In this document: in pieces, positions 27,330 to 34,227 of the stretch | Layout of the letters: every line of letters begins with the position of its first letter | Position numbering within the stretch: the stretch's first letter is position 1 | From: UKL13-2 sp038321965 | Lineage (GTDB): Bacteria > Pseudomonadota > Gammaproteobacteria > Burkholderiales > Usitatibacteraceae | Direction: 5' to 3' | Assembly: GCA_038321965.1 (NCBI GenBank) | Contig: JBBQFL010000006.1 | Span: 62,001 to 126,000 of the forward strand | Length of the DNA: 64,000 nucleotides | Position numbers and translations under genes: made by a program | Notes under the pieces: generated by a model | What the model saw: only the letters and a program-made list of their open reading frames with translations | Database searches by the model: none | What the model was told of the DNA's origin: nothing

Positions 27330-28524
27330 GTTACCCGCCATGCTGAACCGCGAAGCCAGCGCGCAGCACTTTCACAATCCAGTGTTGCGCATCAAAGGCA
27401 AATCGCTGTTGCCGATCGTACAAGGCGGCATGGGCGTGGGCATTTCCGCACACCGGCTCGCCGGTAATGTAGCGCGCGCAGGTGCGGTTGGCACCTTGTC
27501 GAGCGTGGATTTGCGACGCCATCATCCCGACCTGATGGCGCAAACGGCAAAGAGCCGCGACAAGGCGCTCATCAACCGCGTCAATCTTGTGGCCATTGAT
27601 CGCGAGTTGCGCGCGGCGCGCGAGATCGCCGGTGATAATGGCCTGATCGCCGTGAACATCATGCGCGCGGTCTCCGAGTACGCCGCCAATGTGCGCCAGT
27701 CCTGCGAATCGGGCGCGGGCGCCATCGTCGTCGGTGCCGGACTGCCGCTGGACCTGCCGGACCTCACGGCAGGGTACCCGGATGTCGCGCTGATCCCGAT
27801 CCTCTCCGATTCGCGCGGTATCGCTATCGTTCTCAAAAAGTGGTTGCGCAAATCGCGCTTGCCGGACGCCATCGTCATCAAGCATCCACGTTACGCGGGC
27901 GGGCATCTGGGCGCGGCGAAAATAGCCGATCTCGAAGACCCCCGCTTTGATTTTCCGCGCGTTCTTGAAGAAACCTTCGCCGTGTTCAAGCTGCTCGGCA
28001 TCGAACGCGAACAAGTGCCCCTCATTCCCGCTGGCGGCATCGCTACGCCGGAGCAGGTGCACGAACTGTTTTCGCTGGGTGCCAGTGCGGTACAGATCGG
28101 TACGCCATTCGCCGTCACCGAGGAAAGCGACGCGCATGCCAATTTCAAACGTGTGCTGGCCGATGCGAAACCCGAAGACATCGTGACCTTCATGAGCGTC
28201 GCAGGACTACCCGCTCGCGCTGTCAAGACACCGTGGTTGGAAAAATACCTGATAAAGTTGCCGGTGCTGCAAAAGCGCGCCAATACGCGCACCGATTGCA
28301 CGCTGGCGTTCGATTGCCTGGAGCAATGTGGACTGCGCGACGGTATCGAACGTTTCGGTCAGTTTTGTATCGATCACCATCTCGCGGCAGCGCTGGCTGG
28401 CGATGTTGAACGCGGACTTTTTTTCCGCGGCGCAGCGCCACTGCCGTTTGGAAAACAGATCCGTCCGGTGAAGGATTTGATCGCCTATCTGCTGGATGGC
28501 ACCATACCGGTGGATTTACGCTGA
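27322..28524 (+). CDS. FMN-dependent nitronate monooxygenase / FabK-like oxidoreductase
   Basis: 400 residues from ATG 27322, which overlaps the fabI end by 8 bases; ATG 27340 is an equal alternative. It has the NMO/2-nitropropane dioxygenase (PF03060) TIM barrel: LPIVQGGMGVGIS at the N-terminus, KHPRYAGGHLG in the middle, and the phosphate-binding IPAGGIATPEQVHELFSLGA followed by VQIGTPF. The chain continues into a C-terminal region with CLEQCGLRDG. The family includes true nitronate monooxygenases and the enoyl reductase FabK. Adjacent position to fabI makes a lipid role possible, but the reaction is not determined. Confidence 0.82.
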   Translation: MRELPAMLNREASAQHFHNPVLRIKGKSLLPIVQGGMGVGISAHRLAGNVARAGAVGTLSSVDLRRHHPDLMAQTAKSRDKALINRVNLVAIDRELRAAREIAGDNGLIAVNIMRAVSEYAANVRQSCESGAGAIVVGAGLPLDLPDLTAGYPDVALIPILSDSRGIAIVLKKWLRKSRLPDAIVIKHPRYAGGHLGAAKIADLEDPRFDFPRVLEETFAVFKLLGIEREQVPLIPAGGIATPEQVHELFSLGASAVQIGTPFAVTEESDAHANFKRVLADAKPEDIVTFMSVAGLPARAVKTPWLEKYLIKLPVLQKRANTRTDCTLAFDCLEQCGLRDGIERFGQFCIDHHLAAALAGDVERGLFFRGAAPLPFGKQIRPVKDLIAYLLDGTIPVDLR

Positions 28525-28551
28525 TGCGCCGCTACGGTCTTGGACATTGAG

Positions 28552-29685
28552 TCAAGACTCGGCAAGAAATGTGGGGCCGGTACTTGAATTGGACATGGCA
28601 GCTGTGAAGGTTTTCGCACGGCCAAGGCGGAGACTGGTGACAACGATCAGCATGAACAGCGCGATCGCGACCGCATTGGTGATCGCTGCGACCTGACGCA
28701 GCGCAAACCATTCAGCGACGCCAGCGATGACACGAGCCGCCAGACTGAGGTGCAGCACGACCAGCGGCAGGTAGAAGCCGGCATGCCAGTGGAACTGAAG
28801 TCTCGTCACCGCCGGGAGGATGATTGGCGCATGTCCGAACACCATCGAAAATACAAAACCAAGCAGCAACGAGTGCAGCGCGGCGTCGCGCAGTATCGCA
28901 CCGGATTGAAACCCGCCTGTACTGCCGAGCATCGCTGCGATGCCGAGCCAGGCGTAACCGGATAGCAGACATACCGCCATGTAACGCGTCAAGCCCGCCA
29001 CCTTGATCGTGTGGCGGGCGATGTCGTATCGCAGCAGCCAGACGGCCAGCGCTAACAAGGCGACAGCGAAGAATCTGAGTCCAACGTTCTCGATGACCAC
29101 CGCAGCTAGAGCACCTACCGAAAGTGCCGCGACGATGACGGCAAATGCAATGCGAGCGATGAGCGGCGTGGGTAAAAAGCGCGAAAGCTCCAGCCTTTCG
29201 CCGGCGATTGTCAACAGCAGAAACGCGGCCCACAGTGGCACTGCGGGGATCATGCTGCCACTGACCGACCAGATCAGATTGCCAGCCAGCCAGAGAAGTG
29301 CTGCGATGGTCAGCACCGCATGATGGGCAACCGGCTGTCGTTGCCACACGCTGGCGCATGCCGCCGACATGACGAGCGCTGACGAGCACAACAGCATCTG
29401 AGCCCAAGCCAGCGGCACACCGCCAATCAATGCCAAGGCGGCAATTCCCGACAGCAACGGTGAGAAATACGGCCAACGCATTCCAAGTGCCACCGCCCGT
29501 TCAAGGGAAATGACCGTACCGAAGAAGCCACCAATCATCAGCGCGCCGTGCACGCCAATCAAGCGAGTGATCGCGTCTGGCATGGGTATGCCAAGCCGCG
29601 CCAGTCCCGACAACACGCCACACGCGAGCGCCGCCACTGCCGGTAATACCAGCAGCAGACGAAGCCGGGGCGGTAGCGGTTTCAC
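28552..29685 (-). CDS. Polytopic membrane protein of the NO-responsive operon, NnrS-like
   Basis: 377 residues with roughly ten to twelve hydrophobic spans and several His residues at span ends (GVHGALMIGGFFGT, VFGHAPIILPAV). The general plan and the NsrR-linked position resemble NnrS, a haem/copper membrane protein of nitric-oxide stress, but I cannot confirm the family from sequence alone. It starts 1 bp after the DUF2249 gene ends, as third gene of the operon led by the MIP18-like gene. Its end lies 27 bp from the convergent FabK-like gene, with no visible hairpin. Confidence 0.6.
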   Translation of the reverse strand: MKPLPPRLRLLLVLPAVAALACGVLSGLARLGIPMPDAITRLIGVHGALMIGGFFGTVISLERAVALGMRWPYFSPLLSGIAALALIGGVPLAWAQMLLCSSALVMSAACASVWQRQPVAHHAVLTIAALLWLAGNLIWSVSGSMIPAVPLWAAFLLLTIAGERLELSRFLPTPLIARIAFAVIVAALSVGALAAVVIENVGLRFFAVALLALAVWLLRYDIARHTIKVAGLTRYMAVCLLSGYAWLGIAAMLGSTGGFQSGAILRDAALHSLLLGFVFSMVFGHAPIILPAVTRLQFHWHAGFYLPLVVLHLSLAARVIAGVAEWFALRQVAAITNAVAIALFMLIVVTSLRLGRAKTFTAAMSNSSTGPTFLAES

Positions 29686-29686
29686 G

Positions 29687-29977
29687 TCAAGTCGTTGCGC
29701 CGCAGCAGCGGCCTTTGGTGGCGGGTGCGTCTATTGCTTCTTCAGTCTTGCCAATACGCACCTGCCAGCGTTCCGGTCCGTGTTCGATATAGTCCCAACT
29801 GAAGCGACCGCCGGACTCCGCCTGGAATTGGTAAAACAACGGCTTTGGATCGTGATCGTTGGTGAGCAACAGTGCCTGACCAGACGGCAGTGCTTCGAAG
29901 ACGCCAAAAATGAGTGGGTGGCGATTGCGCGGCAGAATGTCGCGAACATCCACGGTGACGGCAGCGGGAGTATTCAT
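29687..29977 (-). CDS. DUF2249 protein
   Basis: 96 residues; ATG 29977 has the ribosome site AAAGGAG 6 bases upstream, so the longer frame back to 30031 is not used. It matches the DUF2249 pattern: VDVRDILPRNRHPLIFGVFEAL, then LLTNDHDPKPLFYQF and a closing WQVRIGK. The tail ends GRCCGATT, a Cys pair that may bind metal. DUF2249 genes recur with NO reductase and iron-sulfur repair functions in denitrifiers; their biochemical role is not known to me. Middle gene of the NsrR-box operon. Confidence 0.85.
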   Translation of the reverse strand: MNTPAAVTVDVRDILPRNRHPLIFGVFEALPSGQALLLTNDHDPKPLFYQFQAESGGRFSWDYIEHGPERWQVRIGKTEEAIDAPATKGRCCGATT

Positions 29978-30014
29978 TTGTTGCTCCTTTGGAAAGGGTG
30001 GATTGAAAAAGGGC

Positions 30015-30323
30015 TTACATTTCCCAGCCAAGCGTTGAGCGTGCCCGATCGCTCATCAGAAGCGGTGACCAGGGCGGCTCCCAGACGATAATGATTTCGA
30101 CCACGGCATCCGGCGGTAAGCATTGCTGAAGCACAAATTCCGCTTCGGCGGCAATGCTTTCACCCATCGGACAGGCAGGGGAAGTGAGGGTCAGATCGAG
30201 TCTCACGCCGTCGTCGGTTCGCTCCAAGCCGTAGACCAGGCCCAGATCGACAATGTTGATGCCTACCTCCGGATCAGCGACCTTGCGAAGGGCATCGCGC
30301 AATTTTTCGATTTCGATATTCAT
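30015..30323 (-). CDS. MIP18-family (DUF59) metal-sulfur cluster assembly factor
   Basis: 102 residues with the SufT/PaaD/MIP18 signature: ADPEVGINIVDLGLVYGL near the N-terminus and the reactive Cys in TSPACPMG, closing with WEPPWSP. Such proteins help assemble or repair Fe-S centres. First gene of an operon with DUF2249 and the membrane protein. Its start codon lies only 6 bp from an NsrR-type palindrome and has no Shine-Dalgarno sequence, so it may be read from a very short leader. Repair of NO-damaged Fe-S clusters is a reasonable but unproven role. Confidence 0.88.
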   Translation of the reverse strand: MNIEIEKLRDALRKVADPEVGINIVDLGLVYGLERTDDGVRLDLTLTSPACPMGESIAAEAEFVLQQCLPPDAVVEIIIVWEPPWSPLLMSDRARSTLGWEM

Positions 30324-30329
30324 GAATTT

Positions 30330-30352
30330 AAGATGTATATAATGTACATCTT
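30330..30352 (-). promoter_or_regulatory. NsrR-type operator over the MIP18-operon promoter
   Basis: 23-bp near-palindrome with half-sites AAGATGTA and TACATCTT on an 11-1-11 plan, as in the known NsrR consensus. On the minus strand TTGCTT (30382-30377), a 17-bp spacer and TATATT (30359-30354) form a promoter just upstream, giving a start near 30347 inside the operator. A weaker, similar AT-rich match sits at 30377-30399. Binding would block initiation. Confidence 0.82.
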
Positions 30353-30453
30353 AAATATAAACCACTTGAAACTCAAAAGCAATATTAATTATATATCTTA
30401 TAAAATCGGCAAACTCGTCCAGCTACTTATTTTGCTTCCAAGGCGCTCGGCGC

Positions 30454-30939
30454 TCAGACGTTCTTTGCGCCTTTTCTATTTTCGGTTCGATGTAGACGTA
30501 TTGGCTTGACCGTCGTATTGCGGATGGCGCGCTTACCATCCTTTTTCAACAGATCCTCAAGCGTAAAGCCATCAAGCACGTCGAGATATGCAGACGTGGC
30601 TGAACTCAGCGCACTCTTCAGGACGCAGGATGGCGCGTATACACAGGCATTGCTTTCGCGGTCAAAACACTCCGCCATATAAAAATCGGTCTCAGTATCG
30701 CGTATGACTTGGCCGATATTGATGTCCGAGGGCTCCTTCTTGAGCTTCAGTCCGCCATTGCGACCGCGCGTCGTCTCGACCATGCCGGACAGACCTAGCT
30801 GATGTACCACTTTCATCAGGTGATTCTTGGAGATGCCATGGAGGTCGGCAATATCCTGAATTGTGACTAGTCGATCACGGCTGAGTCCCAAATACATCAG
30901 GGTGCGTAGCGTGTAGTCGGTGTACGCGGTCAATCTCAT
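30454..30939 (-). CDS. nsrR: Rrf2-family nitric-oxide-sensing repressor NsrR
   Basis: 161-residue Rrf2 regulator. The winged helix covers 1-~80 with recognition region DLHGISKNHLMKVVHQL and wing TTRGRNGGLKL. Three cysteines at 91, 99 and 105 (ECFDRESNAC, then APSC) fit the Fe-S ligand set of NsrR, whose nitrosylation releases DNA. Two strong operators flank it: one ahead of the NO reductase gene and one ahead of the MIP18 operon. The tail (140-161) is basic. IscR is excluded by the Cys spacing and lack of isc genes. Confidence 0.93.
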   Translation of the reverse strand: MRLTAYTDYTLRTLMYLGLSRDRLVTIQDIADLHGISKNHLMKVVHQLGLSGMVETTRGRNGGLKLKKEPSDINIGQVIRDTETDFYMAECFDRESNACVYAPSCVLKSALSSATSAYLDVLDGFTLEDLLKKDGKRAIRNTTVKPIRLHRTENRKGAKNV

Positions 30940-31065
30940 TCTTCGTACCTGTTCCGTTGATGGCGCTGTCGATAAGGGGTGGCAACCGCCACCGGATTAA
31001 TAAAGTATGCAGTATATATGTTTACTACGGCTTGCAATCGCCACTTTTATAAAGAGGCAGAATAC

Positions 31066-31101
31066 TTGCATCTTTATTAAGATGTAGATACTATGAATCT
31101 T
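31066..31101 (+). promoter_or_regulatory. NO reductase promoter overlapped by an NsrR-type operator
   Basis: TTGCAT (31066-31071), a 17-bp spacer and TACTAT (31089-31094) make a sigma-70 promoter with start near 31101 and a 64-base leader. The 23-bp operator 31079-31101 (outer parts AAGATGTA and GAATCTT) covers the spacer, the -10 box and the start point. A further GCATCTT half-site lies at 31068-31074. Confidence 0.78.
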
Positions 31102-31164
31102 TAGTGTCACTTGACTTCTACATGCTGCTTCGTTTTTGAACTCTATCGATAAGGAACCCATGCC

Positions 31165-33450
31165 ATGCACGCTACCCGCAAACTCTGGACCTGGCTCGCA
31201 GTAATCTGCTTACTTTCGTTCGCCGTTTTGGGCTGGGTAGGAACCGAAATTTATCTGACTGCGCCGCCCATTCCCAAACAAGTAATCAGTACCAGGGGTG
31301 CTGTGCTGTTCTCGGAAGGACAAGTTCAGCGCGGCCAGGAAGCATGGCTTTCTGCCGGCGGTCAGCAATTGGGTTCAGTTTGGGGCCATGGCAGTTATAT
31401 CGCGCCAGATTGGTCGGCAGATTGGTTGCACCGTGAGGCACTGGCTTTGCGTGCGGTTTGGGCGCAACGTGAATTCGGCAAGCCATTTGAGCAACTGGGT
31501 GTCGGTCAGCAAGGAGAATTGAACGCCCGGCTCCAGAGCGAGATGCGACGCAATACTTACGATGGCACCACCGGCATTATTACACTTTCGCCTGAACGCG
31601 CCGAGGCCGTGCAACAGGTGGTGCGTCATTACACGGGTCTGTTTGGCGATGACCCATCCTTGGACAAATTGCGCGAGCAATATGCAATGAATGCCGGATT
31701 GTTGCCCGATCCAGCCGATCTGCAGGCATTGCCAGCATTCATATTCTGGGCGGCGTGGTCGGCAGCAACTGATCGTCCGGGCGAATCCGATCTCAGCTAC
31801 ACCAGCAACTGGCCACACGACGCTTTGGTTGGCAACACACCGACAGCCGGTGCCGGCATCTGGTCGATCGCCAGCATCATTTTCATGCTGGCAGCGATTG
31901 CCGGGATGATTTTCTTCCACTCGATCAGCAAGGAAGAAGGCGACCCCGCGCCGCCGGAAACCGATCCGCTGTTTGACTTGAAGCCGACACCGTCAATGAA
32001 GGCGACAAAAAAATATTTCTACGTGGTCATCGGCCTGATCCTGGCACAAGTCGGCATGGGCGTGATTACCGCCCACTATGCCGTTGAGGGCCAGAGCTTC
32101 TTTGGTTTTCCGCTAGCGCAGATCCTGCCCTTTTCGGTGAGCCGCACCATCCACACTCAGTTTGCAGTTTTGTGGATTGCTACCGCCTGGCTTGCAACCG
32201 GCTTGTATATCGCGCCCGCCATCTCGGGTCACGAGCCGAAATACCAAAAACTCGGTGTGGATGTGCTGTTCTATGCGCTGCTATTCATCGTCGTCGGTTC
32301 CACTGCATTCGGCTGGATCGGCTCCTTGCAACACCTGGGCAATAATTTCACGTTCTGGATCGGCAATCAGGGGCTGGAATACACCAGCATGGGCCGTATT
32401 TGGCAAATTCTGCTATTCATTGGCTTGCTGTTCTGGGTCACCCTGCTGGGACGCGGCCTGATGCCTGCCTTGAAAAGACCCTCCGAAAGCCGTGGCCTGA
32501 TTGCGATGGTATTCCTCGCGGCACTCTGCATCGGTGGCTTTTATGCCACCTCCCTGACGTGGGGCAAACATACGCATTACTCGATGATTGAATACTGGCG
32601 TTGGTGGTTGGTGCATTTGTGGGTGGAAGGATTCTTTGAAGTATTCGCGACGGCCGTCATCGCTCTCTTGTTCACGCGTCTCGGCTTGATCCGCGCCAGC
32701 ACCGCGAACACGGCAATCATTTTGGAAACCATCGTGTTCCTGTTCGGTGGCATATTGGGTACGTTGCATCATTTGTATTTCACCGGCACGCCGACCTTCG
32801 TGATTGCCATCGGCGCCATGTTCTCAGCGCTGGAAGTGGTGCCACTGGCGATGATCGGTATCGAAGCCTATCGCAACTACCAGCGCTCCAAAGCAGCGCC
32901 TTGGGTGCAAACCTACAAATGGTCGATCTTGTGTTTCATCTCGGTCGGCTTCTGGAATGTCGTCGGCGCGGGACTGCTGGGATTCACCATCAATACGCCG
33001 ATTGCGCTGTATTACATGCAGGGGCTTAATTTAACTACCGCCCACGGGCATGCTGCATTGTTCGGCGTGTACGGGATGCTGGGCATCGGCTTGCTGCTGT
33101 TTTGCCTGCGCGGCTTATCGGATCGTGCTGCATGGTCCGACAAGCTGTTGCGGCCGATGTTTTGGTCGCTCAATATCGGGCTCGCCATGATGGTGTTCAT
33201 GTCACTGGTACCGTCGGGCATCTACCAAGCCTGGGCCAGCATTACCCAGGGCATGTGGTTTGCACGTTCACCGGAAGTGGTGCATTCGACGCTGATGGAA
33301 ACCCTCGTGTGGATGCGGGTGCCGGGCGATGTGGTGTTCGCAGCAGGCACCATTTTCCTGGCCCTGTTCGCTTGGCGTTTGCTCAGGGGCGGCAAGCACA
33401 ATCCGGCCAAAGCGATGCCTCTGATACCTGGTGTGCGCGCTGGCGACTAA
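31165..33450 (+). CDS. norZ: Quinol-dependent nitric oxide reductase (qNOR, NorZ)
   Basis: Reduces 2 NO to N2O with quinol as donor at the inner membrane. 761 residues: an N-terminal span, then a ~200-residue periplasmic domain that replaces the NorC subunit but has no CxxCH haem-c motif, and then the 12-span haem-copper core from about residue 225. Core histidines are visible in RTIHTQFAVLW, WRWWLVHLWVEG, GTLHHLYFTGTP and TTAHGHAALFGVYG. The glutamate in LWVEGFFEVF is the catalytic-site Glu of NORs. The stop codon TAA forms the edge of the MITE-like element. The absence of norC, norQ and norD beside it fits qNOR, used for detoxification or denitrification. Confidence 0.96.
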   Translation: MHATRKLWTWLAVICLLSFAVLGWVGTEIYLTAPPIPKQVISTRGAVLFSEGQVQRGQEAWLSAGGQQLGSVWGHGSYIAPDWSADWLHREALALRAVWAQREFGKPFEQLGVGQQGELNARLQSEMRRNTYDGTTGIITLSPERAEAVQQVVRHYTGLFGDDPSLDKLREQYAMNAGLLPDPADLQALPAFIFWAAWSAATDRPGESDLSYTSNWPHDALVGNTPTAGAGIWSIASIIFMLAAIAGMIFFHSISKEEGDPAPPETDPLFDLKPTPSMKATKKYFYVVIGLILAQVGMGVITAHYAVEGQSFFGFPLAQILPFSVSRTIHTQFAVLWIATAWLATGLYIAPAISGHEPKYQKLGVDVLFYALLFIVVGSTAFGWIGSLQHLGNNFTFWIGNQGLEYTSMGRIWQILLFIGLLFWVTLLGRGLMPALKRPSESRGLIAMVFLAALCIGGFYATSLTWGKHTHYSMIEYWRWWLVHLWVEGFFEVFATAVIALLFTRLGLIRASTANTAIILETIVFLFGGILGTLHHLYFTGTPTFVIAIGAMFSALEVVPLAMIGIEAYRNYQRSKAAPWVQTYKWSILCFISVGFWNVVGAGLLGFTINTPIALYYMQGLNLTTAHGHAALFGVYGMLGIGLLLFCLRGLSDRAAWSDKLLRPMFWSLNIGLAMMVFMSLVPSGIYQAWASITQGMWFARSPEVVHSTLMETLVWMRVPGDVVFAAGTIFLALFAWRLLRGGKHNPAKAMPLIPGVRAGD

Positions 33451-33610
33451 GGGCCTGTTCGTCATTAACCTGAACAATTGGCTCGCTGGAGTTGAGCGCA
33501 CTGCGTCGTTGCGAATCGCTTGTGTGGCTTGCCACACGGCACGCTTCACGCCTCGCATTGCATCCCAATCCAGCGTCCAATTGTCCAGGTTAATTCCTTA
33601 CAGACCCTAA
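33448..33610. mobile_element. MITE-like hairpin element with terminal inverted repeats
   Basis: A 157-bp core (33451-33607) is bounded by TAA on each side and begins GGGCCTG / ends CAGACCC. The inverted repeat continues inward for about 45 bp with few mismatches (ATTAACCTGAACAATTGG pairs with CCAATTGTCCAGGTTAAT) and the whole core can fold to a central stem GTGTGGC-TT-GCCACAC at 33522-33537. The centre of symmetry is the exact midpoint. It codes for nothing. The left TAA is the stop codon of the NO reductase gene. TAA repeats could be a target duplication, pointing to mobilisation by a transposase elsewhere. Confidence 0.8.
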
Positions 33611-33698
33611 GGCGTAAAGCGGCGTGGCCAGAAGGTGGCAGTTTCCGGGAGCGTTGGCACGATGGACTCAAGCCACGCTCTCGATCGGACATTGAGAC

Positions 33699-34079
33699 GT
33701 GGATTACACCTCGATCAAACATCTGCACATGACGTTGGCCGCGCTAAGTGGCAGCCTGTTCGTGTTACGCGGGATATGGATGTTGCGCGAATCCAGCTTG
33801 CTGGCCCAACGCTGGGTGCGGATTGTGCCGCACATGGTCGATACCCTGCTGTTGACGAGCGCACTGACGTTGGTGATCTGGAGCGAACAATATCCATTCG
33901 TCCAAAGCTGGCTGACAGCAAAGGTAATCGCATTGATCGCCTACATTTGCCTTGGCGCCCTCGCTTTGAAATATGGCAAGACCAGGACGGTGCGGGTTTG
34001 TGCGTTGGTTTCGGCGTTAACAGTAGTCCTGTATATCGCTGCCGTGGCAGTCACGAAACGTGTGCTCGTTTTTGTTTAG
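33699..34079 (+). CDS. SirB2-family inner-membrane protein
   Basis: 126 residues with four hydrophobic spans and the SirB2 (PF04247) pattern: an N-terminal DYTSIKHLHMTLAALSG, RIVPHMVDTLLL in the middle and WLTAKVIALIAYICLG. The start is GTG 33699, preceded by TTGAGA. The function of SirB2 is unknown; the Salmonella name comes from an invasion-gene effect. It lies between the MITE-like element and nrdD, so upstream promoters for it may originate in that element or in 33611-33698. Confidence 0.83.
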   Translation: MDYTSIKHLHMTLAALSGSLFVLRGIWMLRESSLLAQRWVRIVPHMVDTLLLTSALTLVIWSEQYPFVQSWLTAKVIALIAYICLGALALKYGKTRTVRVCALVSALTVVLYIAAVAVTKRVLVFV

Positions 34080-34114
34080 AGCCGACGTGATGCGACAGGC
34101 ACCAATGCGCCGGC

Positions 34115-34128
34115 ATGATCTAAATCAT
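34115..34128 (+). promoter_or_regulatory. FNR/ANR-type box upstream of nrdD
   Basis: ATGAT-CTAA-ATCAT is a perfect palindrome with the FNR plan (consensus TTGAT-N4-ATCAA), 100 bp ahead of the nrdD start. An fnr gene lies 6 kb downstream, which makes anaerobic activation plausible. Confidence 0.72.
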
Positions 34129-34227
34129 GGCTTGGTTAAATAGGCGTTTGCCCCGACGCATTCTGATTGACGCCACTATATGCAGTGGATATGGTGTTTC
34201 AATTCCACTACCGATGGCGTTTACGTA

